A stretch of 64,000 nt of DNA from Streptomyces glomeratus (GTDB lineage Bacteria; Actinomycetota; Actinomycetes; Streptomycetales; Streptomycetaceae). The notes beneath the pieces are model-generated. The model searched no databases and was not told the origin of the DNA. It saw only the letters and a list, made by a program, of their open reading frames with translations. Made by a program: the position numbers and the translations under genes. Every line of letters begins with the position of its first letter. Position 1 is the first letter of the stretch. The stretch lies in assembly GCF_021462825.1 (NCBI RefSeq), contig NZ_JAKEEB010000010.1, positions 124,001-188,000 on the forward strand. The letters run 5' to 3'. This document shows, piece after piece, positions 1-7,019 of the stretch.

Positions 1-219
1 GTTATCCCCAGAGGCGGCCCGGCGCCTCGCCAGCGGGCTCACGGCTGCCAGGCATGGGCACCCATGGGAGGACGTGCGATTCACGACGTCATCGACGTGG
101 ACACTGCCCAGGACAGGGGAGCCTGGCGGCATCCGGTGCGGTTCATCCGCCTCCGCGAGGATATGGCGCCACAGGACGTTGCTGCCTTCGGTGAGGGCGC
201 CGTGCCGGCCGCCGGGTGA
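1..219 (+). CDS. 3' end of a possible ATP-dependent DNA ligase (partial)
   Basis: Frame 1 is open from the window edge to a TGA at 217-219; an internal ATG lies at 64. The tail reads ...GAWRHPVRFIRLREDM... and then APQDVAAFGEG. This W-R-H-P-x-R-F/Y-x-R-x-R-x-D-M/L pattern resembles the C-terminal OB-fold end of actinobacterial ATP-dependent DNA ligases. Only about 70 residues are visible and codon use is less biased than in neighbouring genes, so it may be an intact gene's end or a remnant. The assignment rests on pattern memory only. Its position beside a tRNA gene (a common integration target) fits an accessory origin. The following bases up to the tRNA terminator show no convincing coding frame. 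Confidence 0.35.
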   Translation, partial: VIPRGGPAPRQRAHGCQAWAPMGGRAIHDVIDVDTAQDRGAWRHPVRFIRLREDMAPQDVAAFGEGAVPAAG

Positions 220-456
220 CCGCACGTCCATCTGCTCTGTGCATCTGGAGGCAACTCCGGGACGTCGAGCAGCGATCCAAGCTCGCTGTTTTCCCCCCGC
301 CCTGCCTGATGGTGCCCGGAGAACTTCTCCGCGTATTCACCGCAGCCACCCGCAGAAACCCGGTGACAGCCGGACAGCGCCGGACTCTCCGCGCGACCAC
401 CAGGAGGGGTCCGACGCTCTTCCGTGTAGACCTGCACGCACCCTGACCAGCAAAAA

Positions 457-476
457 GCCCTCCCCGAGAGGAGGGC
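457..476 (-). terminator. Intrinsic terminator of tRNA-Arg
   Basis: A 7-bp perfect stem (GCCCTCC/GGAGGGC) with a 6-nt loop is followed, on the minus strand, by a run of five T. It starts 7 nt after the encoded CCA end of the tRNA, so it is the tRNA's transcription terminator. The T-run is unusual for this genome, where most hairpin terminators lack one. Confidence 0.8.
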
Positions 477-482
477 GGAGAC

Positions 483-558
483 TGGCGCCCCCGGCAGGAC
501 TCGAACCTGCGGCCAAGCGCTTAGAAGGCGCCTGCTCTATCCACTGAGCTACGGGGGC
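483..558 (-). tRNA. tRNA-Arg (anticodon TCT)
   Basis: On the minus strand the sequence folds as a full 76-nt cloverleaf. The acceptor GCCCCCG pairs with CGGGGGC, the D-arm contains AGCTCAGTGGATAGAGCA, the anticodon loop CTTCTAA carries TCT (reads AGA), and the T-arm contains GGTTCGAGTCC. Discriminator G and CCA are encoded in the DNA. It reads the rare AGA codon. Actinobacterial tRNA genes are common integration targets, but I found no duplicated 3' end or integrase in this window. Confidence 0.96.
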
Positions 559-611
559 CGGTGTGGCCTGTCGTGGTGCCCGGGTGCGGGCTGATCCGTG
601 ACCTCGCCGGT

Positions 612-640
612 GACAAGGATAGGGCTCCGGGATCCTTGTC
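612..640. promoter_or_regulatory. 9-bp dyad upstream of tRNA-Arg
   Basis: GACAAGGAT and ATCCTTGTC form a perfect inverted repeat separated by 11 nt, about 55 nt upstream of the tRNA 5' end. On the minus strand the left arm supplies TATCCT, which could be a -10 box for the tRNA, with GGGACA 15 nt further upstream as a poor -35. It could be a regulator-bound promoter or a weak hairpin terminator. The rest of 559-862 shows no coding frame or other clear signal. Confidence 0.35.
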
Positions 641-862
641 CCTGGTGCTTCCCCTCCGTGGCTCGATGTGGAGGTTCAGTGAAGCGGTCCTGATAATCGC
701 AGGCAGGTGCGAATCGCGCATCGCTTTTGACGTCTCACGCCCCGGGTGTTGTGCACTCGTTATGCCTGCGTCCCGGTCGCCCCTTCCATCCCATGTGTCC
801 TGTCGGCGCGCAGACATCCTCATATGCTTCAGAAAGCCTCCAAAGTTGGGCATTCTTCGCAT

Positions 863-2464
863 GTGGTGACCTTGGACGTACGGCCTCAGCTGCTCGACGC
901 ACTCTCCGCCCTGCGCGACCGTGTCGCCGCCGCACGCTTCCCGCTGCCCCTGGCGGGGGCTACACGGGCGCGTGCCGACCGCGACGAACTCCTCGCACAA
1001 CTCGACGACTATGTGGTGCCCCGGCTGAGAGAGCCTGAAGCGCCGCTTCTGGCCGTCGTCGGCGGATCGACCGGCGCCGGAAAGTCGACCCTGGTGAACT
1101 CCCTGGTGGGCCGCAGGGTCAGCGAGGCGGGCGTGCTGCGGCCCACCACCCGTACGCCCGTACTCGTCTGCCACCCCCAGGACCACCACTGGTTCAGCGG
1201 CATGCGGGTCCTGCCCGATCTCACCCGCGTGTGGGTGCCCCACCAGGAGGGCGGCGACGATCTGCACCCCCTCGTCGGGCGCGAGGAGCGGGTGCTGCGC
1301 ATCGAGACCGCCGACACGCTGCCGCGCGGGCTCGCCCTCCTCGACGCCCCCGACATCGACTCCCTGGTCGCCGACAACCGCGTTCTCGCCGCCGAGCTGA
1401 TCTGCGCCGCCGACATCTGGATCCTGGTCACCACCGCCGCCCGCTACGCCGACGCCGTTCCCTGGCACCTGCTGCGGACCGCCAAAGAGAACCGGGCGAC
1501 CCTCGTCACCGTGCTGGACCGGGTGCCCCACCAGGTCGTGTCCGAGGTGTCACGGCAGTACGGCGCCCTGCTCACCAAGGCCGGGCTCGGCCACGTCCCC
1601 CGGTTCACCGTGCCCGAGCTGCCCGAGTCCGCCTGGGGCGGCGGGCTGCTGCCCGCCACGGCCGTCGCGCCGCTGCGCGCCTGGCTCGCGTACCAGGTGC
1701 AGGACCCGGCCGCCCGGGAGGCGGCCACGGCGCGTACGGCGTACGGCATCCTCGACTCGCTGAGGACCCGGATGCCCGGGCTGGCCGGGGCGGCAGCCGC
1801 ACAGTACGCCGCCGCGCTGCGGCTGACGGCCGCCGTCGACACCGCGTACGACAGCGAGTACGCGCGTGTGCGGAGCCGACTGCAAGCGGGGGCCGTCCTG
1901 GCCGGGGAGGCCCTGACGCGATGGCGCGGCTACCCCCTGGACTGCACCCCGGGGGAACTCCTGGACGCCCTTGTGAAGAGCCTGGGCACCCTGCTGCTGT
2001 GCGCCGTCACGGCCGCGGACGAGCGCATCGACGAGGCCTGGCGGCAGGAGCCCGGCGCGGACGTGCTCGGGCTGAGTCGCCACGATCCGACCCTGGACAG
2101 CCCCGAGCACCGCATCGGCATGACCGTACGGCGCTGGCGGCGCGTCCTCGAGGAGTACGCCGAGGAAGCGGTCCGCGGCCTCGACACCGCCCCGGAGGCC
2201 GAGTCGGTGGCGGCGCTCGTCGCCACGGAACTGCTCGGCGGCCGCCGGGCCAAGGCGGCGGGGGAGGGGCTCGCCGAGCGGATCGGGGCCCAGGCGGCGA
2301 TCCGGTTGCGCGACCGTGCCGCCCGGCTTCTCTCGGAGTACGTGGACCGGGCGCTGCGCACCGAACGGGAGCGCCGTATCGCTCCTCTCGACGCCCTCGA
2401 CATCCAGGCCGAGCCCCAGGCGGAACTCATCGCCGCGCTGTCCGTACTGCAGAAGGAGAGGTGA
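863..2464 (+). CDS. dynA: Dynamin-like GTPase DynA
   Basis: A 533-residue GTPase of the bacterial dynamin-like family. Visible motifs are G1/P-loop [10 protein letters not shown] (about residues 67-76), switch RPTTRTPV, G3 DAPD (about 160) and a G4-like TVLDR (about 215), followed by a long helical region without a transmembrane segment. In Streptomyces such pairs (DynA/DynB) stabilise FtsZ rings at sporulation septa, with DynA recruited by its membrane-bound partner. The start is the tandem GTG GTG at 863/866 (MVTLDV...). An upstream in-frame ATG at 824 would add a poorly conserved-looking leader, and neither has a strong SD. The stop lies just before the next gene, indicating an operon with dynB. 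Pairing, order and the DynB membrane hairpin support the name. Confidence 0.75.
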   Translation: MVTLDVRPQLLDALSALRDRVAAARFPLPLAGATRARADRDELLAQLDDYVVPRLREPEAPLLAVVGGSTGAGKSTLVNSLVGRRVSEAGVLRPTTRTPVLVCHPQDHHWFSGMRVLPDLTRVWVPHQEGGDDLHPLVGREERVLRIETADTLPRGLALLDAPDIDSLVADNRVLAAELICAADIWILVTTAARYADAVPWHLLRTAKENRATLVTVLDRVPHQVVSEVSRQYGALLTKAGLGHVPRFTVPELPESAWGGGLLPATAVAPLRAWLAYQVQDPAAREAATARTAYGILDSLRTRMPGLAGAAAAQYAAALRLTAAVDTAYDSEYARVRSRLQAGAVLAGEALTRWRGYPLDCTPGELLDALVKSLGTLLLCAVTAADERIDEAWRQEPGADVLGLSRHDPTLDSPEHRIGMTVRRWRRVLEEYAEEAVRGLDTAPEAESVAALVATELLGGRRAKAAGEGLAERIGAQAAIRLRDRAARLLSEYVDRALRTERERRIAPLDALDIQAEPQAELIAALSVLQKER

Positions 2465-2469
2465 CCGCG

Positions 2470-4575
2470 GTGACTGCCGCCACTGGCCACAGGGATCAGG
2501 CCGAGCGCCCCGAGAGGCCTGGGGAACCGGAACGCCCCGAGCACTCCGGTCACTCCCGGCAGTCCGAGCGTCCGAGGCATTTCAAGCCCTCCGGGCACTC
2601 GGATCACCCCTCGTATCGATCCGATCACTCTGGGAACTCCGTGCGGCTGTCGGAGGTCACCGACGAGACCGCGGATGAGAAGGCGGACAAGCGCGTGGAC
2701 AAGGGTGAGAACGACGGCGCGCACGGGGAGGCGAGCCCGGTGACCGGGGACGGCGTCCCGATGGCCCGCCCCCAGGAGAAGGTCCCGCACGCGCGCGTGG
2801 AGGACGGGAACCGGCACGCACGCGTGCTGTGCGACGATCCGGCCGAAGGTTGCGGTCCAGGCGCCGCCTGGGACGACGGGCTGATCGCCAGGCGCGCGTC
2901 CGAGACGCTCCCTTGCGCACCGCAGGCGGTCACGGTCGTCGAGCCCCGCGGCACGACTGAACGGCAGCCCGCGCCACTCGCGTACGACGGAGGATTGCGG
3001 TCCAGGCTGGACGCGCTGCGCGAGCTGGTGGGTCTGTCGCGGACACGGGTGGACAGCGACACGCTCGCCGAGGCCGGCCGCGTCCTCGACGAGGCGGCCG
3101 CGCGCCGCAGGCTCTCCGGAGAGCACACGGTGGTGGCCCTCGCGGGCGCCACCGGCAGCGGCAAGTCGACGCTCTTCAACGCCCTCGCCGGTGTGAACCT
3201 CTCCGAGGCCGGGGTGCGCCGGCCCACCACCGCCACGCCGGTCGTGTGCAGCTGGAGCGACGGCGCGTCCGCCCTGATCGACCGGCTCGGCGTACCCGGG
3301 CGGCTGCGCCGGCGGGCCCCGCAGAGCTCCGATGGCGAGTCGGAGCTGTGCGGACTCGTCCTGGTGGACCTGCCCGACCACGACTCCGCGGCCGTGGAGC
3401 ACCGGGAGCAGGTCGACCGCGTCCTGGCGCTCGTCGACGCGGTCATCTGGGTCGTCGACCCGGAGAAGTACGGCGACGCCGTCCTCCACGAGCGCTATCT
3501 GCGTCCTCTCGCGGGGCACGCCGAGGTCATGTTCGTCGTCCTCAACCAGGTCGACCGGCTGCCGGGGGAGGCCGCCGAGCAGGTGCTCGACGATCTACGA
3601 CGGCTGCTGGACGGCGACGGGATCGCGCTGGGCGAGTACGGCGAGCCCGGTACCAGCGTGCTCGCCCTGTCCGCGCTCACCGGGGAGGGCGTGGAAGAAC
3701 TGAGGGAGGCGCTCGGGCAGTTCGTCGCCGAGCGGGGCGCGGCCGCGCGCCGTGTCTCCGCGGATGTGGACGCGGCCGCGGCCCGGCTGCGGCCCGTCTA
3801 CGGGACCGGCCGGGGCACCGGGCTCAGCGAGGAGGCGCGCGAGGAGTTCGCGGGGCGGCTCGCGGACGCGGTGGGTGCGAGCGCCGCGGGCGAGGCCGCC
3901 GAACGCGCGTGGCTGCGCCATGCCAACCGCGCGTGCGGCACGCCCTGGCTGCGGCTGTGGCGGTGGTCCCGGGAGCGGCGGCAGCCCGCCACGGCCCGGC
4001 TGTCGCCGCCCGCGACGAGGGACGACGAGACGACCGCACGGCAGAGCGTCGAGCAGGCGGTACGGACGGTGGCGGACCGGGCCGCGGCCGGGCTGCCCGC
4101 GCCCTGGGCCCAGGCGGTCCGGGAGGCGGCGGCACGTGGCGCGCGCGGGCTGCCCGAGGCACTGGACGAGCTCGCCGTGAGCGCCGCCGCGCCGCCCGGA
4201 CGGCCGCCCCGACCCGGGTGGTGGCCGGCCGCCGTGGTGGCCCAGCTGTGCATGACCCTTCTCCAAGTCCTCGGCTGCTTGTGGCTGTTGGCGCAGGTGG
4301 TGGGGGTCGCGACGCCCCACCTCGGGGTCCCGGTGGTGCTGCTGGCGGCGGGCTTCGTGGGAGGTCCCGCCCTTGAGTGGGGCTGCCGGATGGCGGCGCG
4401 CGGTCCCGCCCGCCGATACGGACTCGATGCGGAGCGGCGGCTGAGGGAGGCGGCGGCCGGGTGCGGGCGGGCCCGGGTACTGGATCCGCTGGCGGCGGAG
4501 CTGCTGCGGTACCGGGAGGTGCGGGAGCAGTACGTGAAGGTCGCGGGAGCCGGGGCGGCGCCACGATTGGGCTGA
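2470..4575 (+). CDS. dynB: Membrane-associated dynamin-like GTPase DynB
   Basis: A 701-residue second GTPase of the pair. Residues 1 to about 155 are low-complexity and charged (repeated ER/PE/HSGHS). A GTPase core follows: G1 GATGSGKST (about 226), switch RRPTTATPV, G3 VDLPDHDS (about 300), G4 NQVD (about 359) and G5-like ALSALTGEG. Two hydrophobic segments near 585-640 form a membrane hairpin, as expected for the DynB anchor that recruits DynA to septa. AAGGAG at 2453-2458 is 11 nt from this GTG. A GTG at 2461 that overlaps the dynA stop (GTGA) is an alternative but is only 2 nt from the SD. Co-transcription and translational coupling with dynA are likely. Confidence 0.75.
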   Translation: MTAATGHRDQAERPERPGEPERPEHSGHSRQSERPRHFKPSGHSDHPSYRSDHSGNSVRLSEVTDETADEKADKRVDKGENDGAHGEASPVTGDGVPMARPQEKVPHARVEDGNRHARVLCDDPAEGCGPGAAWDDGLIARRASETLPCAPQAVTVVEPRGTTERQPAPLAYDGGLRSRLDALRELVGLSRTRVDSDTLAEAGRVLDEAAARRRLSGEHTVVALAGATGSGKSTLFNALAGVNLSEAGVRRPTTATPVVCSWSDGASALIDRLGVPGRLRRRAPQSSDGESELCGLVLVDLPDHDSAAVEHREQVDRVLALVDAVIWVVDPEKYGDAVLHERYLRPLAGHAEVMFVVLNQVDRLPGEAAEQVLDDLRRLLDGDGIALGEYGEPGTSVLALSALTGEGVEELREALGQFVAERGAAARRVSADVDAAAARLRPVYGTGRGTGLSEEAREEFAGRLADAVGASAAGEAAERAWLRHANRACGTPWLRLWRWSRERRQPATARLSPPATRDDETTARQSVEQAVRTVADRAAAGLPAPWAQAVREAAARGARGLPEALDELAVSAAAPPGRPPRPGWWPAAVVAQLCMTLLQVLGCLWLLAQVVGVATPHLGVPVVLLAAGFVGGPALEWGCRMAARGPARRYGLDAERRLREAAAGCGRARVLDPLAAELLRYREVREQYVKVAGAGAAPRLG

Positions 4576-4688
4576 AGGCCCGGACAGACGCGGAACGGAC
4601 GCGCTCGTTCGAGTGGCGGGGTTTTCCACAACCGGGGGACGGTCCACAGCGCTCGGCGGACTCCGGACGACGGAGGCAGTCTGATCTC

Positions 4689-4717
4689 GTGACGACCGCG
4701 GCGAACGCGGTCGTCAC
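4689..4717. terminator. 12-bp perfect hairpin between dynB and ssbB
   Basis: GTGACGACCGCG and CGCGGTCGTCAC are perfect 12-bp arms around a 5-nt GCGAA loop, about 115 nt after the dynB stop and before ssbB. There is no T-run, as is normal for strong Streptomyces terminators. It could instead be an operator in the ssbB leader. The upstream stretch holds TTTTCCACA and GGTCCACA, which are near-matches to DnaA boxes. Confidence 0.55.
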
Positions 4718-4831
4718 ACCGGCGGCGGCAGGCCACAGGGCATGACCGCCGCGTCAGACGCAGCCGTACGGGAAGGGCCCGTACGCGTTCCGTCCCCGGC
4801 GCGGTCGACCGGGGTGAGGGAGGGGTTTCGC

Positions 4832-5323
4832 ATGAACGAGACGACGGTGTGCGTGGTCGGCAACGTGGCCACCCAGCCGGTGTACCGGGAGTCGCCGGCG
4901 GGTCCCACGGCGCGCTTCCGGCTGGCGGTGACGGCACGGTACCTGGACCGCGAGAAGAACGCCTGGACGGACGGGCACACGAACTTCTTCACGGTGTGGG
5001 CCCGGCGCTCCCTGGCCACGAACGTCGCCGCGTCCGTGGCCGTGGGCGACCCGCTCGTCGTGCAGGGGCGGCTGAAGGTGCGCACCGAGCAGCGGGACGG
5101 GCAGGGTTGGCTGTCGGCGGACCTCGACGCGGTGGCCATCGGCCACGACCTGTCACGCGGAACTTCGGCCTTCCGGCGGTCCTCCAGGCCCGAGACGCAG
5201 CCCGGTCCGGCACCGCAACCTGAGCCCAACTGGGAGGCGGGGCCGCCGAGTCGGCCCGAGGAGCCGGATCGGACTGAGGCGGAAGTTCGCCAAAAACCCT
5301 CGCTGTCAGCAAGTGTGACGTAA
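4832..5323 (+). CDS. ssbB: Second single-strand DNA-binding protein SsbB
   Basis: A 163-residue SSB with the OB fold in residues 1-110: an N-terminal strand with CVVGNVATQPVYRE, FRLAVT, then TNFFTVWARRSLATNVA and VVQGRLKVR. The C-terminal tail is Pro/Glu-rich and ends in SASVT, so the acidic DDxPF tip used by housekeeping SSBs to bind partner proteins is absent. Streptomyces carry a second ssb whose loss disturbs chromosome segregation in spores; tail and context fit that paralogue. ATG 4832 has GGGAGGGG 7 nt upstream. Longer in-frame starts upstream lack a comparable SD. Confidence 0.88.
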   Translation: MNETTVCVVGNVATQPVYRESPAGPTARFRLAVTARYLDREKNAWTDGHTNFFTVWARRSLATNVAASVAVGDPLVVQGRLKVRTEQRDGQGWLSADLDAVAIGHDLSRGTSAFRRSSRPETQPGPAPQPEPNWEAGPPSRPEEPDRTEAEVRQKPSLSASVT

Positions 5324-5597
5324 CGTCATCGACTCTTCGTCCCGCCCTGACTGAACTGCCGCCAATCACCGCGTAAGCCGCCGGATACCCGAACAGTCCT
5401 GATGGGCGTGGCAATGAGCGCAGCTCACAGCCTGTGTATGCGATAACGATTTCGAGTCGGATCGGTTGTCGGACGCCATGACCGGGGAGGGGGCTGCGCC
5501 GCGTCTTTAGGATGCCGAACGTAGCTCCAGGGGCTTCCGATGCTGCTGGTGGGACCGCACCCCCCACGTCAATGGGTCCTGCTCGAAGGGGAATTCT

Positions 5598-7001
5598 GTG
5601 TTTTCTGCGCTCTCTGCGCCGTCGGCGCGCAGGCGAGGGGCCGCCCGCCTCGCCGCCGCGACGCTGGTGTCCGGACTCGTCTCGGGCGGCCTGCTGGCCA
5701 CCGCGGGGATGGCGGCCGCCGACGGTACACCGCAGAGCGAAGGGGGCGCGACCGCAACCCTGGGGGGCCTGAAGACGTATGGGGCCGCCGTCGTCCATGA
5801 CGGCGGCAACGACGAGCAGGTGTCCGCGGGACTGTTCGAGATGTCCGTCGACAACGGCGGCACCCTGCAGACCTACGGACTGGACATCCACAACCCCGCG
5901 CAGAAGGACGCCAAGTACCACGAGACGTCCTGGAGCGGTACGTCCCTGAACGGCAACAAGAACGCCGGCAAGATCAGCTGGATCCTGAGCAACTCCTACC
6001 CTCAGGTCAACGATCTGGCCGCGCTGGCGGCCGAGGCCGGCGCCAAGGGACTCACCGAGCAGGACGCGGCGGCGGGCACTCAGGTGGCGATCTGGCGCTA
6101 CTCGGACGGGGCCGACGTGGACGCGTCCGACCCGCAGGCGGAGACGCTCGCGGACTACCTGGAGAAGCACGCACGGAACGTCCCGGAGCCCACCGCGTCC
6201 CTGACTCTCGACCCGCCCGCCGTCCCGGGTCACCCCGGTGAGCGGATCGGCCCGGTCACGGTGCACACGGACGCGGACGGTGTGACCGTGACACCGCCGC
6301 CGGACGCCGCGGCCGCGGGAGTGAAGATCGTCGACAAGGACGGCAAGCAGGTCACCTCGGCGACCGACGGCGGCAGGCTCTACTTCCAGGTACCGAAGAA
6401 GGCGCAGGACGGGTCGGCCGAGCTGACCGTGCAGGCGTCGACCACCGTGCCGGTCGGCAGGGCCTTCGCCTCGGACAGCCGCAGCCAGACCCAGATACTC
6501 GCCGGCTCAAGCGAGTCGACCGTCTCGGCGACGGCCACGGCGACCTGGGCCGCCAAGGGCCCGATACCCGCACTGTCGGCCGAGAAGAACTGCGCCGAGG
6601 GCGGCGTGGACATCACCGTGGTCAACAAGGGCGACAAGGCGTTCACGTTCGAGCTGATGGGGGAGGAGCACACCATCCCGGCGGGCCGGAGCCAGACGGT
6701 GACGATCCCGTTGCAGGAGGACCAGGCGTACGACTTCACGATCAAGGGCCCGGGCGGCCGGGAGAAGGGGTTCAAGGGCGTCCTCGACTGCAAGACCGAG
6801 AGCAGCACGGGCGGCCTGAGCACGCAGACGCTCAGTGAGCCCAGTCCCGCGACGGCGGGCGGTACGGCCGCGGACACCAACCTCGCCGAAACGGGCACCA
6901 CCAGCACGACGCCCTTCATCGCGGGCACGGCGATAGCCCTGGTCGTCATCGGAGGCGCGGCTCTGATCCTGATCCGCAAGAAGACCCCCACCCAGGACTG
7001 A
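5598..7001 (+). CDS. Thioester-domain surface protein lacking the thioester Cys
   Basis: A 467-residue secreted, wall-anchored protein. It has an Arg-rich N-terminus with a hydrophobic signal segment (to about residue 40) ending AAADG, a thioester domain (about 45-200), an Ig-like stretch, and a C-terminal LAETG sortase signal (about 431), membrane helix and RKK tail. Family members (Cys-Gln thioester surface proteins) form a covalent bond between a Cys in a TYCIDI-type motif and a Gln in a TQxAIW motif. Here the Gln is present (Q162 in GTQVAIW), but the Cys position reads TYGLDI with Gly94, so no thioester can form there. GTG 5598 has AAGGGG 7 nt upstream. Confidence 0.85.
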   Translation: MFSALSAPSARRRGAARLAAATLVSGLVSGGLLATAGMAAADGTPQSEGGATATLGGLKTYGAAVVHDGGNDEQVSAGLFEMSVDNGGTLQTYGLDIHNPAQKDAKYHETSWSGTSLNGNKNAGKISWILSNSYPQVNDLAALAAEAGAKGLTEQDAAAGTQVAIWRYSDGADVDASDPQAETLADYLEKHARNVPEPTASLTLDPPAVPGHPGERIGPVTVHTDADGVTVTPPPDAAAAGVKIVDKDGKQVTSATDGGRLYFQVPKKAQDGSAELTVQASTTVPVGRAFASDSRSQTQILAGSSESTVSATATATWAAKGPIPALSAEKNCAEGGVDITVVNKGDKAFTFELMGEEHTIPAGRSQTVTIPLQEDQAYDFTIKGPGGREKGFKGVLDCKTESSTGGLSTQTLSEPSPATAGGTAADTNLAETGTTSTTPFIAGTAIALVVIGGAALILIRKKTPTQD

Positions 7002-7019
7002 GGCGGCGGACACCGCCGC

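Noticed and set aside
74..547. 157-codon plus-strand frame running into the tRNA
   Set aside because: It crosses the tRNA terminator and the tRNA gene, lacks codon bias and has no SD.
4622..4650. Replication origin from TCCACA words
   Set aside because: Only two imperfect DnaA-box-like words, no dnaA/dnaN context; oriC in Streptomyces has many boxes.
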